64,000 nucleotides of DNA from Fragum whitleyi (lineage: Eukaryota > Mollusca > Bivalvia > Cardiida > Cardiidae), in assembly GCA_948146395.1 (NCBI GenBank), contig OX411552.1, positions 1,797,501 to 1,861,500 of the forward strand, read 5' to 3'. The notes beneath the pieces are model-generated. The model was not told the DNA's origin, made no database searches, and saw only the letters and a program-made list of their open reading frames with translations. Positions within the stretch are counted from its first letter, which is position 1; each line of letters begins with the position of its first letter. Position numbers and translations under genes: made by a program. This document shows, piece by piece, positions 33,059-48,000 of the stretch.

Positions 33059-36000
33059 CTGTAAGCAGAAATAACAAGAGCCGTCAGAGACGGATAATGC
33101 TCCCCGAATAAGGCATTGTCACAAAAACAAGAGCCATGTTGGACATGGACATCCCCCGTCAAGAAAGCTTGATAGCAAACTGAAGCCTAATAGATAAAAG
33201 ATTATTTTGTTTTGTCAAAGATTTGCCTCTAATAATCTAAGTAATAAAAATAACAAAGGGCAATAACTCAAAAAATATGCAAGCAAGAGTTGTAGTTCAG
33301 GTGTATTGCACTTCTCCTCCATGAGATCTATCCACCCATAAAGATTCAAAATGATAGCTATTATACTTTAGGAGATATGCTCCAGACAAAATCTAAGTAT
33401 CAGAAATAACAAAGGGCAATAACTCTAAAATTATGCAAGCAAGAGTTGCAGTTATTGTACACTGCACTTCTCCTCTACGAGATCTATCCACCCATAAAGT
33501 TTAAAGTTGATAGCTATTATACTTTAGGAGATATGATCCAGACATAATCTTAGTATCAAAATAACAAAGGGCAATAACTCCAAAATTATGCAAGCAAGAG
33601 TTGTAGTTCTTGTGCACTGCACTTCTCCCCCATAAGATCTATCCACCCATAAAATTTCAAGTTGATAGCTATTATACTTTAGGAGATATGCTCCGTGGTC
33701 AGATTGCAAGGACTCAAATAAGGTGTTATCTTATACAGCAAACATAAAGGTAACAAACATTAAACCCCCTTTTTGCATGACATATTTTTAGACACAAATT
33801 TCAAATAGTTTTTGGCAAAGGGCATCTGATTTGCTACTGAAATGTGAAATTTCATCAAATCCTGAGCATAAGTCTAGGAGAAATGAAAGAATAACTGTAT
33901 TTAACGCGCTAGCGTAAAGAGATCAAACATTTAGCCCCCTTTTTCCATGATATATTTTTTTTTACGTTAATTTCAAATTGTCTATAGTAAAGGGCATCTG
34001 AAATTTCACTAAATTCTGACTGTTAGACTAGGAGAAACTTGGGAAAAACTGTTTTTTTACCCTAAGTCCCCTTTTCCCGTGACGAGGCCTCAAATCCAAA
34101 AACCGTCACAGATTCATCAACACTAAATCATAGGAAATTCACATGGTAAGTTTCATTTGATTTGGCCCAAGGGTTAAGGAGAAATAGGTGGGGACGGACG
34201 GACGGAGTAACTATTTTACATGCTAGCGTAAAGGTAACAAACATTTAGCTACCTTTTTCAATGATATATTTTTTTACGTTAATTTCAAATTGTCTATAGT
34301 AAGGGGCATCTGATTTGCTACTCAAATATGAAATTTCACTAAATTCTGACTGTGACTAGGAGAAATTTGGGAAAAACTTATTTTTTTACCCTAAGTCCCT
34401 TTTTCCTGTGACGAGGCCTCAAATCCAAAAACCGTCACAGATTCATCATCACTATATCATAGGGAGTTCACATGGTAAGTTTCATTTGATTTGGCCCAAG
34501 GGTTATGGAGAAATAAGTGGGGACAGACGGACAGAATTACAGACAGACGAAGCGGTGGCTATATGCTCTCCCTTCGGAAAGCATAACAACGGTAAGTGTA
34601 TCTTTATCATGAGATTGGTATTTTCACACTGTTTTTCATTCAGGAACCTTTTATTAATAGTCTTGGTTTCCTATCAATACTTTCAGTGATTGCATAAAGG
34701 GTTCCATATGAAAAAATAAGACTTATTCATATAGTGTTTGTTTTGAACCTGGGCTGTGGAATGCCCATACCCAATTTTTCTGACATAGGCTTTCTACTTA
34801 TGGACAAGTTCATAATTCTTATCCAAGGAAATACCAGGGCAAATTTGGAACAGTACTGAATAGATATAAGTTATTTTAACTTGAATTTGATATTGTGATA
34901 TTTGATAACAATACATTTGTTTGCAATGAACGAATGAAAATAGCAAAGTCTACTTATAATTATCCTTATGTTCTATAGAAGGGTCAAAAACATTTTTTCA
35001 ATGAAGAAAATCATCATTTAAGACAAACGATTGATTGATTGATGGAGTCTAACGCAGCTTTCAACATTTCCTCAGTTATATTACGGAAGCTGGAGCACCT
35101 AACAATGGTTTCCCCAACAGTACAACCACCATATCCCTTCCTGTGCTATCTCACATAGGTCTACGATTTTCAACCCATTGGTGAGAGACAATAGTCGGTA
35201 AGAATGAGTGCCGCTGTAGGGGATTGAACCCTGGACCTCTAGATTGACAGACCAATGCACTACCATCTGCGCTATGACGGCGGCATCATTAAAGACAACG
35301 TTATCTCCTTATTTATCAATTCACTTTTCAAGGACAAAGTAGAAAAACATCTTTCCCTTGTCCAGGGAAGAGTGGAGAAATCAGTATTTCCACAACAGTA
35401 TTTTAAACAACCTACCAGTAAAATCATACAATGTTTACAAATTCACATGTCTCGCAAGAAATTACCTAAAGGCTATACAATTTTGGCAGATTGACTTACA
35501 TTAGCAGGACTTCTGTTAATACAGTAGGACATTTTTGACTCAGTTTTGGGTGACATACATCGTAATGACGGCACCTTGTGTGGAGAAATGTACACGGAAT
35601 AATTTTTGGAGACCCTTCGTGGTGAGGTTGTGTGACACCTGGTGGCTGGTAGGGGAGATAACAAAGGCATGTCCTGAAATACAAAATTAAATAAGTACTT
35701 GTCCTGAATTACAGAGCAACTCTATTCATGAACTCTAGCCTTTAAGGACGTCCGCACATCCGGTTTTGGATTTTCCGCCATTTAAAAACCATTTGCGTTT
35801 CTGTAATTGTAATAAAAGTATGAATCGAAATTTAAACTATGTTTTTGGATAGAGCTATATTTAAGGTTGTCAAAACATGTAAAAATTTGTACAAAATCAA
35901 AAATTTATTTTTTACCCCAATTTTTCGTGGCATTTTTCATCTTTTTAGAGTATTCAGAGAAAAAGACAAGCAAGTATTCAATGTTACTCCTTGCCAATTT

Positions 36001-39000
36001 TCCGGATAGAAAGCAAATAAAACTTATGAATATGGTAAAGAGAACCCCTAACTCATATCCCTGAACCAAAATACAAAGAAATTTATTATTTCCAACATCA
36101 AAAATTGTGTTTTGAAATTTAATTATTTTTTGTGAATTACCTCCCTTTATTTTAACAAATGAGTCACAATATCTAAAAAAGTAAGACTGTGACCCCAACT
36201 TTTTTTCATGTCAAAATATTCCTCATTATGTCACAAATTTATATTGAGAGTATAAGAAAAAGTTAAATAGTAGAACTATATTTTTTTTTACTTTGAAGCA
36301 TGTATAAGACGCACTCAATTTTAAAGGAAAAATACTTCTATTAAGGATCAAATAAAGATGTCATAATTTTCTTTTGCTTCATTAAAATTTTACTTTTCTT
36401 TAATAAATAAGTGGAATGGAATGTTGGTTTTAAATAAAACACAAATCACTTGCTTTCAGAATATTTATTTGTCCAAAAGTAATAACTTCATATCAAGGGT
36501 GTGATTTTCAAAGAAATTCAAATGCAAGAACTAAAGTGCACTAAATGTTTTTGGTACCTATTTTAAAACGGCTCTGACCAAAAAATAAGCACGGTGACCC
36601 CATTTTTTCTTTTCAACAATTGAAATAAAACATTTACATCTTTCCAAAAAATCAGGTTTAAAGAAAAGTTTAATAGTAGGAAAAAGCCGAGCGAACTTCC
36701 TTAAGAAATAGACAAAATTGACCTTTGATCACTCACTAAAATGTGTACATCTAAAAATATTAACATGCTCAAAAATCTTTTGTGAACATTCCAAGAAATA
36801 AATGTCCCATTTTTCAAAGACATTTTTTGCCTTTCTCTTCTACTATACAGTACACTCTATTTTCAATCAGGTTATGTGTATAGTGAATGTTAATGATGTT
36901 GCGATGGCATTGGCCACGGCGCCATTGCAATGAATTTCTTTCATATTTCTATGCTATAAATTAAGTTATTGACACAAAACTTGACAAATATATTGATTTT
37001 AAAGAAAGCAACCTACCAGTAAATTATCAAGTTGATGATTTAAATTTCAATCTGTAATAGGAATGATAAAGATGTATATACTTACCCCATTTTGATGATT
37101 GACAGAGAATCTTACAGCATATTGCTTCACTGCAGTTACAAATACCTATAAGGGGAAAGTGAAGAGATACTGAATTAATCCTCTGAGGTAAACAAAATAC
37201 CAAATTTCAGCACAAGCTTTTCTCATAATCAAGGTACATACAATGATCAACAAGTTTAAACTCTGATCTCAATTTGGAAAATAATTACACATCTTAAATG
37301 TTTTCTTATGATTATCAAGAAAAAATGGTAGATTATCACTTGAAAAACTAACTGCCTAACTAGTGAAATAATCAAAAACTTATACCCCACTTTTGTTCAT
37401 TTCAACCTATCTGACATTATCTATGCAGAGTAAAATAAGTGAAGTTACCATGAACGCTGCATAGCATTCACATACAAAATAATGCTCATTAAGAAATTTT
37501 GTTCTTCTTTTTGCATAAAAGAAAAAAATAATCTTTTGGTTTTTTTTTACTAAGATAAATATTTCATTTCCTTAACAAGGAAAGCTATATTTTCACTTGA
37601 GCCCCTCATGAAAATATAGATTTTGTTGTTCACTTGATGAAATATAGATCAATGTAACACTGAAACAAATGATTGTCCTCTATGTATAGTATCATATCTT
37701 TACTCTTACAAGGAAAATATTCAGATAACCAATAAGTGGGTTCTGGGCTAGTTTAACACACTCTATTTTCTGTTCAATTACTGGCAATGATTAGTATCCA
37801 TATACATTATAACTTTAGTAGATTTCTATTTCTTATTAAAGAAAATCATTTGAGCCTATGTGTGAGATTTCCAACAATTTCAAATATGAGCAAAGCAAAG
37901 ACTCTGACCAGCCTATGCATCTGCACAGTCTGACCAGAGTCTTCACTATGTGTTAATTAAATAGATAAGGTCTCTAAGTATCAGTAGACCATCAGGTAAC
38001 TTTTACATTTACAGTATGTGGCTGTTTGCGCTACTCAATGTTTACACCTCCCTAACATTTCAAATCATTGGAAATTTCACACACAGGCTCATTTTTTTTC
38101 TACTGAGAAAAGAAACCAAAATATTTTTGAAGTCCACAACATACCCGATTGTAGAACTGTATGAGATCGCCTCGTTCCTCACTGAACTCAAAATGGACGC
38201 CTGTACCCTCTAGTTTAGTCGGTGTTGGTGGATGACTACTAGGGTGGGGTACAGGTAACGTACTTGACGAACGGATTAACATGGATTCTACAAATTAACA
38301 ATTTATCTGGTGAGAAACAAGACCCAATCAAACAGTATCTAAATCTTCAATCTAAGACTAGACTGTCGCAAAGTGGACTAATACCCCTCTACAAGTGCTT
38401 GTCAATAATGAAAAGCCATTTTCCATCAAAGATTGTAACCAATATATTACTTGCACATCTCTGCTTGATATTTATCACATCTATTAGGTTTGAATGAAAT
38501 CTACCCATTAGTTCCTGAGAAATTGTGGACACAAGAAAGCAACACTGATGAACACAGACCAACAAGCAGACTCCTATATAACATAGTTTGGGGTGGGTGG
38601 GGGGTGGGGGGTATAAAAATTAATATTAAGAACATCTAATTATGACTTCCTGTGCTTACTCAAACCAATTAAACCATTACTAACTTCATACAACCCATCA
38701 CCTTCTCTCATCCCTCTTTAAGGTAGTAGACCCGTAAGAGTTTTACAAAGTTTCGGAAGTAGAACTTAAACAGTGTTAACAGAGGTTTCCTAATGATTTT
38801 CCTCGATTAGCATTGTGAAAGATTTTCAGTTCAGAAATGTTGAGGAACTGTCATGATACTTAAATTAACTACTATGTCATGACAAACAATTGACCAATGT
38901 CATAATAACTTTTGAACAAGAATGCCCAAGTCACAATATGGGCCACTTGTGTTTCAAAGATTTTTTTTTACATGAAGACCTCTTTTTCCATGACATGGCT

Positions 39001-42000
39001 GAAATCTACCAAACTGTGACAATAAGAGCAAGAGGTCAGGTGACTAGGAATATTTTGGAAAGTTTCTTGGTAGTTGGTCCATAAATGAGGGAGGAGTTGC
39101 GTTCAAGAGATTGTAATGTACAGACATACATACATTCTGACATCTGGACGGACAGAGAAGATGATATATTTCCTTATTCAGCCTATAAATAAATTGTATC
39201 ATCAGAAGACAACTAAAACTTACTTTTATCTTTATTCTCCTCCTTGTCTACAGTCGCTGGAGATGCATTTCTACTTGCACCCGCCCGACTACCGTCGCTA
39301 CTTCCTGAGGTATGACGATCTCGAGACGTCAGTAACACACTTCTATATACCTACAATGGTAAAAATAGTGGATTCAAAATATTGTCAACCATTGCTGGAG
39401 ATGCATTTCTACTGGTGCCAGCCCGACTACTGTCGCTACTTCTGGAAGTATGACGATCTTGAGACGTCAATAACACACTTCTATATACCTACAATGGTAA
39501 AAACAGTGGATTCAAAATATTGTCAACCGTCGCTGGAGACGCATTTCTACTGACACCCGCCCGACTACCGTCGCTACTTCCTGAGGTATGACGATCTCGA
39601 GACGTCAATAACACACTTCTATATACCTACAATCGTAAAAATAGTGGATTCAAAATAATGTTTTATAGCTAGAAATGATAAAGGTAAAAGGAAGTGTTTA
39701 TTGCACACAATTTTCAAACTGTTCAAAGTCTTTTCCATACTTTAACAAAGATAATTGAATTACAGGTAAGTTTTCAGCCGACACGCTAACACATAAAACT
39801 GACCTATAACCCTGGTATTTCTCACACCAGCACACCCTTTCCTAGCCTCCAGCTGCTATCCCTAATAGGGCTATGATTATCAACCTATTAGTGGGAGACA
39901 AATAGTCCGAAAGGATGAGTGCTGCTGTCAGGAATCGAACCAAATAGGAAGAGTTATGTTTGTTTACATGGGTTTTTCGCAGACCTATTTTTAAACTGAA
40001 TTCAACTATCTTTCAGTCATATTGCAGCGACTAGAGCACATAACAGTGTAATCCCAGTATTTCACATACCAGCACTACCGTTACACCTTTTCCTAGCCAT
40101 CAGTTGCTATCCCACATCGGTCTTTGATTATCAACCCATTGGTGGGAAACAAATAGTCAGAAAAGATATGTGCCTCTGTCTGGATTAAATCCAGTACCCT
40201 CATATGGACTCAGGTTTTACCCAATAATAGAACCTTTGAGCAAGAATTGGAGTAGAAACATAGTCTATAAGAATTTGAGCTATATTTGGCTATTTGCATT
40301 ACATAAAGAATTTCACTTAGAACTAGTTAAGGTAGTTTTGTTAGCTTGAATGAGATTTTACACTGCTTTCAACATTTTTTCTGTTATATCGCATCGGCTG
40401 TAGCACCTAACAATGGATTGCTAGTATTTCTTACACCAGTACTACCATTACATCCTTTACTAGCCTCCAGCTGCTATCCAACATAGGTCTACAATTATTG
40501 ACCCATTGGTGAGGGACAAAGTCAGAAAGAATGAGTGACACTGTCAGGGATGGAACCTAGCACCTCTAGATAGACAGTCTGATAGCGCTACCAAGTGCAC
40601 TATGACAGCGTCTTGTACAGGTAGTGGACCTGTGATAGTTCCGTAACATTTCAGAAGTCATTAACATTAGAAGTCTTATCCAAGGTGTCCAAACAATTTC
40701 ATTTTGAAACCTCTCATGATTGTGAAAGATCATGAGTTCTGAAATGTTGCAGAACAATTACAGGTCTACTATCTTAAATTTGACAAGCCTATACAATGTA
40801 AAGATTTAATTTTCTAGCTATGTTTATTTAAGAGATGTTATACTTACATGACTTTGTGCCTGAGGCTGTAGTCTATAGCACTTCATTATGTTTTGGAAAG
40901 ACTGGGATTTATTTGTTACCTACAATATAACATAACAAATTACAGGGATTTATTTGTTACCTACAATAAAACATAACAAATTTCAGGGATTTATTTGTCA
41001 CCTACAATATAACATAACAAATTACAGGGATTTATTTGTTACCTACAATATAACATAACAAATTACAGGGATTTATTTGTTACCTACAATATAAAATAAC
41101 AAATTACAGGGATTTATTTGTTACCTACAATATAACATAACAAATTACAGGGATTTATTTGTTACCTACAATATAACATAACAAATTACAGGGATTTATT
41201 TGTTACCTACAATATAACATAACAAACTTCAGGAATTAATACATAGGAAATTGGAAATATCATAAATGTTTCAACCGAATAAACGAGACAAATTTTCACC
41301 TGCATCTCACTGAATATTATCAGAACATGAATCATTTTGTATTAAGTGGTGGCTATGTGAGAATTTGTACATTAATGGTCATATCAGTTGATTGAAATTG
41401 TGACTAGACTCCTTTGCCAAAGTTAATATATGTAGATGTATATATGTAATGATTCTGTATGTTTGTATAAAATGGAAATAAAATATGTTTAATTAAACTA
41501 AACAACAGAATCTGTAACTAACTTAGTCAGGAAAAAGATAATTATAATAATAAATGTAGAATGAGAGGGATGCAAATTGCCTAACACTTAATCGTTTGTA
41601 AGACAGACTAATGCACATTACCAGCACTTTGCTCCAGATCAAGAAATGGTTTTGGACAATGGGTCACTTGGTTCTGGAAGTTAATAGTCCAGATATAAAG
41701 TTCAAAGATGGGCGGAATGGACAGACAGACAGACTTAATGTAACCAACAACCCCCTCTACTTCTTAGGTGGAGGTATAACTATTGAAGAATTGACTTTTT
41801 GGTGTTTTCTAATAAGTTTATCTATCTGATATCCCATGTCAGATCACTGCCAACATGTACCTACCTTAGCAATCACATAGACAGCACACATGATAATCTG
41901 ATCTAAATGTCTGTCCTTCAGTAACGTAGTATGAGTAACAACCACATGTTCTATCAGGGTCCAGATCTTCTTGTGTAAATCTTCGTCTTCTATTTCCAGT

Positions 42001-45000
42001 CTATCACACAAATCTTGTAAGCGTACATGGGCTAAATGGTACACCTATAATACAGAAGAACACAATATTGTGGGCTTTTTTTTTTTTAATCTTATTACTT
42101 TATAAATATCTGTGTGATAACATCCCTTCTGATATTTTTTATGATATCACAAGGATATTTTTAGAACAATGACATAATGCGGTAATTTTTGGAAACTTGC
42201 ATTACTGAAAGAACATTGAGGAAAACAAGGCAAATAGAGATTATGAGATAAATTCACTACATACTTAGTGTATTGCATGAAAAAATATCAAACTCTTTTG
42301 TGGGAATTGATAATTGTCTTGGCAAAGCCTTGACAATTATCTATTCCCCTAACCTCGTTAGATTTTTTTTTCATACAAAACACTAAGTATGTATTATATA
42401 TTTATTAAAAATACATCTTACTTCAGTCTAACACATTGCCTATATAAAGAGCACTTTGGCAAACCAACAGCTGTTACATTGATAATCTGGTCAATATTCT
42501 GGCTCACTGGCCGAGTGATTACTGGTAAGCGTGCTCGACTCATAACATGGTGTTTGGTTGTGGGTTTGAGCCCCACCAGAGACTAGTACTTTACAAAATC
42601 CAAGTCCACCAATCCGTTAAAAAGGGTAGCAGTGGTAAGAACCCATTTCCTTTTCTATCTATGAGCAGGATAAGATTTGGAATGAGTTAGGACTACGATG
42701 GAAATAAGTCACTCAACCCTTTGTTGTGTTGTCCTCAAGTTATTTACCCCCTCTTCGTTACAAAAGAATAATTTCACACAGAGTTCCTGCTTACCTTTCT
42801 AATAAACAGACCTAGTGAACCACCTCTCTTTTTGGCTGTTTGGTTTGTTTGTGAAGACTGAGGCTGAGACTGTTTGTTTTGATCTCCATTTTCTGTTTTT
42901 TCCTCTGTGGTTTCCTTTACTGGTGGGGTCTGGGGAGTTAAAACTTGGGTCTGAACTGGGATAAGTACCTAAATACAAACATAAAACATGGCATTTTACT
43001 GGTGGGGTCACTTTTTCTTGTGACAGGTCACCCACAGATGGGTCAATACCAGACTGAACAAAGAGTCTATGTCTTGCTAGTCTTATGTTTAAATCTCAAG
43101 AAACATTTGAGCCTGTGCCTAAGATTTCGAATAATTTCAAATATACGCAAAGCAAAGACTCTAACCAGCCTGTGCATCTGCACAGTCTGACCAGAGTCTT
43201 TACTATACGCTTTGTAGATAGATAAGGTCTCAAAGTATCAGTAGACCATCAGATAACTTTATATTTTTAGTATGCGACTGTCTACGATACCCAATCTTTG
43301 CATATCACTAACATTTCAAATTGTTGGAAACGTCACACAAAGGCTCATTTTATTTTCTCTTGTGGAAGTATGCACTACATAAGTTGTCACAAAGACACAA
43401 GTCACTCACCTGTCTGCCATCCTGTGTAATAACTTGTTGGAAGGCTACCAGATGTTTCTTCCCTGTAGTATCAACTGGTGCCTTGGCACTCATTGTGATT
43501 ACCGCTGGCGATGATCCTGTAGGACTCGACACTCCTGGAGCGGAGAATAATCGTCTTTTGGCACTACCAGGGGATGGAGAACTGAACCTATCAGCAGCAG
43601 AGGGGCCAGTAGGGGACTGTAACGGAGGGTCAGCTGTAATGTACAAGGTAATGAGGTTAAAGAGGAGATGGAGAACTGAATCTATCAGCAGCAGAGGGGC
43701 CAGTAGGGGACTGTAAGGGAGGGTCAGCTGTAATGTATAAGGTAATGAGGTTAAAGAGGGGATGGAGAACTGAATCTATCAGCAGCAGAGGGGCCAGTAG
43801 GGGACTGTAAGGGAGGGTCAGCTGTAATGTATAAGGTAATGAGTTTAAAGAGGGGATGGAGAACTGAATCTATCAGCAGCAGAGGGGCCAGTAGGGGACT
43901 GTAAGGGAGGGTCAGCTGTAATGTACAAGGTAATGAGGTTAAAGAGGGGATGGAGAACTGAATCTATCAGCAGCAGAGGGGCCAGTAGGGGACTGTAAGG
44001 GAGGGTCAGCTGTAATGTACAAGGTAATGAGGATAAAGAGGGGATGGAGAACTGAATCTATCAGCAGCAGAGGGGCCAGTAGGGGACTGTAAGGGAGGGT
44101 CAGCTGTAATGTACATGGTAATGAGGTTAAAGAGGGGATGGAGAACTGAATCTATCAGCAGCAGAGGGGCCAGTAGGGGACTGTAAGGGAGGGTCAGCTG
44201 TAATGTACAAGGTAATGAGGTTAAAGAGGGGATGGAGAACTGAATCTATCAGCAGCAGAGGGGCCAGTAGGGGACTGTAAGGGAGGATCAGCTGTAATGT
44301 ACATGGTAATGAGGTTAAAGAGGGGATGGAGAACTGAATCTATCAGCAGCAGAGGGGCCAGTAGGGGACTGTAAGGGAGGGTCAGCTGTAATGTATAAGG
44401 TAATGAGGTTAAAGAGGGGATGGAGAACTGAATCTTTCAGCAGCAGAGGGGCCAGTAGGGGACTGTAAGGGAGGGTCAGCTGTAATGTACAAGGTAATGA
44501 GGTTAAAGAGGGGATGGAGAACTGAATCTATCAGCAGCAGAGGGGCCAGTAGGGGACTGTAAGGGAGGGTCAGCTGTAATGTACATGGTAATGAGGTTAA
44601 AGAGGGGATGGAGAACTGAATCTATCAGCAGCAGAGGGGCCAGTAGGGGACTGTAAGGGAGGGTCAGCTGTAATGTACAAGGTAATGAGGTTAAAGAGGG
44701 GATGGAGAACTGAATCTATCAGCAGCAGAGGGGCCAGTAGGGGACTGTAAGGGAGGGTCAGCTGTAATGTACATGGTAATGAGGTTAAAGAGGGGATGGA
44801 GAACTGAATCTATCAGCAGCAGAGGGGCCAGTAGGGGACTGTAAGGGAGGGTCAGCTGTAATGTTCAAGGTAATAAGGTTAAAGAGGGGATGGAGAACTG
44901 AATCTATCGGCAGCAGAAGGGCCAGTAGGGGACTGTAAGGGAGGGTCAGCTGTAATGTATAAGGTAATGAGGTTTAAGAGGGGATGGAGAACTGAATCTA

Positions 45001-48000
45001 TCAGCAGCAGAGGGGCCAGTAGGGGACTGTAAGGGAGGGTCAGCTGTAATGTACAAGGTAATAAGGTTAAAGAGGGGATGGAGAACTGAACCTGTAAGCA
45101 GCCAGTGCGGGAGGGTCAGCTGTAGTGGATAAGGAACAGAAGTTTCATAGAATCCTAAATCCTTATATAGGTTTTATATTAGCCTTACTAATGCTGCTCA
45201 TGGCAAATTCTTTGTCAGAAAGTATAGACTAAGATCAGCCTCCACGGACATCCATTTATTACAAGCCCAACCCAAGTTCTCGAGATATTCAGAAAGTAAA
45301 GGAAGTGTTGAACTTTCCATATTTATTAATTATCTATCACATTTGTTGGCTATATTTTCGTGTACAAAGTGAAACAACTAACCTTTGAGAGTTCCTGACT
45401 GTTTGTCTAACACAATTCTTCTCAAACTTATTTTTGCTTCTTTAGATTGGTCAGAATGTGGAGGTAAGGAAACCTGTAAAGTGAATAGATTTGTTATAGT
45501 AAACCACTTTAAATATCATAAACCAGTAACCAAAACCAACAACTAAAGTCGTTTAATATCAACCCTTTGCTGTTTCATCCCTGCTTTTTACGTGCCTGTC
45601 ATTTTTTGATTGAGAAAACATTGTGAAAAAAAAAAGAAATTGCTTCTGACAAGCAATTTCTTCCTTTTCCACACTATTTTCTACCCTGCTGAATGGTTAT
45701 TTTTCAAATTAAATCCATTTTAAATTTTCGTCTGCAAAACCTTTGAATTTGGACAGGTCCAAAACTTTGTAAAAAAGGAAAGGGTTAAATATCATAAACC
45801 AGTGGCCAAAACCAACAAGATTATTTAAAGATGTTGGTTATCCATTCACAGTGTAAGTCTGTGCAAGGCATGTCCAATTATCTCACTTGTGAGTGTAACA
45901 CATACTTTGTACGGGTTGCAGGGATTAAAGGGATGCAGGGGCCCGTTTTACTAAAGGTCTTACGGAAAAATTGATCGTAAGTCAAAATCACAAATCGTAC
46001 CTGCTGTTTTCAATCATTGATAGATTCTGCCTTGCAATATCTCAATCGAATTGTCTTTAGAAGACGGTTCCAACGAGATATTGCATGGAAGAATTCTATA
46101 TTTAATCACTACTTTAGAAGGAACTTTAATTTTTGACTTATGCAAAAAATGATCGTAAGATGTTTAGTAAAACAGGCCCCAGGTCCTGCGGTCTGACACT
46201 GTCAAATAACTAGCATGGACCCTCAAACCTATTGGATGCGAGTCCCATTGATCCTCTTTTTCTTTCTTAAAATTTAATTTTAGTTGTGACCATCAATAAT
46301 CATGCATTCTTGTTGGCTAAAAAGTTAATTTTAGTCCCCAATGAAAACAACTTTGAGTGTGAAGCTGTTATTAAGCTTCAGCAAAAAGTAGTCCTGTATC
46401 TGGAGATAAAGTAAAATGGCTTTCTTGAATTCTAGTATTTTGTAGTAGTGTTAAGATTTGTTTCATTTCATTTTTTCTTGAAAAGAAAATTTTGCCAAAA
46501 TATTAAAATACAAAGTGTTTTTTAATTAAAAATGTTTATTCCATTCCCTTTGGAATAATTTTGTGATATTGTAAAAATTTATTTATAAGATATATTAAAA
46601 TATTAAAATAAAGTGTGGTCTCCAACCTCTTTCAAATTGGACTTAAATAAAATCTCATGAAGTTGAAAGGTTGTTTACTGACCTCAGCAGAAAGTGGAAT
46701 GGAATCATTGGATTTGATAGCTTCCCAGAGTGGAGAGTCATTTCTCCAGGCCAATGTCTCTAAAATACTTTCTTCAATCTGTAAAGAAAATAATCAAGTC
46801 AGGGGAAAAGACTAACAAGAGCACTGCCTACAGGTGCCTACGCTCGGCTGTCGAGTGCTGGATGGTGGGAAAAAATCTAAGTCGACAAGATGTGTTTGTG
46901 AAACACGAATGCCCCCGTAACGGCATTTTTTTTCAAAGTTTGACCTTGACAGATGACCTTGACCTTGTCACATGACCTTGACTTTGGTACCAGCGGATGC
47001 GGATCATTGAGATCTATCATCATGCCAAATATTAGCTTTGTATCTTGAATAGGCTTGAAGATATTGGCAAGGTTAAGTTTTCGGGTTAAGTTTTCGGACG
47101 TTTGACCTTGACAGATGACCTTGACCTTGTCACATGACCTTGACTTTGGTACCAGCGGATGCGGATCATTGAGATCTATCATCATGCCAAATATTAGCTT
47201 TGTATCTTGAATAGGCTTGAAGATATTGGCAAGGTTAAGTTTTCGGACAGACGGACGGACGGACAGACGGACGGACAGACAGGCGGACATGAGTAAAACA
47301 ATATGCCCCCGATCTATCGATGCGGGGGCATAAAAAAGGGGCATTATTTTCACAAAATGCATCTAGAGTTATTCCCCTTGATAGTATAGGTTGCTCTTTT
47401 GATGGTAAACATGTGTGCCAAGTTTCAAGTGAATGTCTTCAGTAGAACCAGAGATATAACATAATGTCAAAGTTTTCGCACGACGATGACACGGAGGCTA
47501 TAGCAATACCTCGGGTTTTCTCCTAAAACAGCCGAGCTAAAAATTCAAATCTAGGTACCAAGGCTGCAGGAAATTTGATGTTCGACAAAATGGGTATAGA
47601 TATTTTTCAAAAAAGATTTGGGGCAGGGCCCAAAATCTAGGGGCAATGGGTAACTTGGCCCTTGCTAGTCTTTTTCCCTGCTTTTTACTGGCTCTTGTAC
47701 TGTCTCAAGATTTTACAACCCTTCGATATAAGAAAATATTGTTGAAAGGAGAAATTGCATCTAACGATCCCTTATCTCATGTGCAACATTTGATCAATTG
47801 CCCTATGGCAAGAGAACAAGAGAACACTTGACAATGGACTTCACAGAGGTGTGGAAATACGAAATTTGTCAACTTGTCCATGGACAAGTCAAAGTAAATT
47901 TCCTTCTTGCCCAGGATCAAAAAGAGCTTGTCTGCAAAAAAAACAAGAGCCATGTCGGACATGGCCATCCCCCACCAAGAAAGCTTGATAGTAAACTGAA

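Noticed and set aside
35210..35284. tRNA gene on the minus strand
   Set aside because: Head of SINE family 2, followed by the same body as at 40352-40612.
39116..39553. 145-codon plus-strand open frame with three repeats
   Set aside because: It is antisense to the RBL exon and its 138-bp array; the minus strand matches p107 domain B and has splice signals.
40904..41240. CRISPR-like repeat array
   Set aside because: Units are direct tandem repeats without unique spacers in a eukaryotic intron, and each contains a splice acceptor.
43321..43716. 131-codon plus-strand open frame
   Set aside because: Shadow of the RBL KRRLF exon on the opposite strand.
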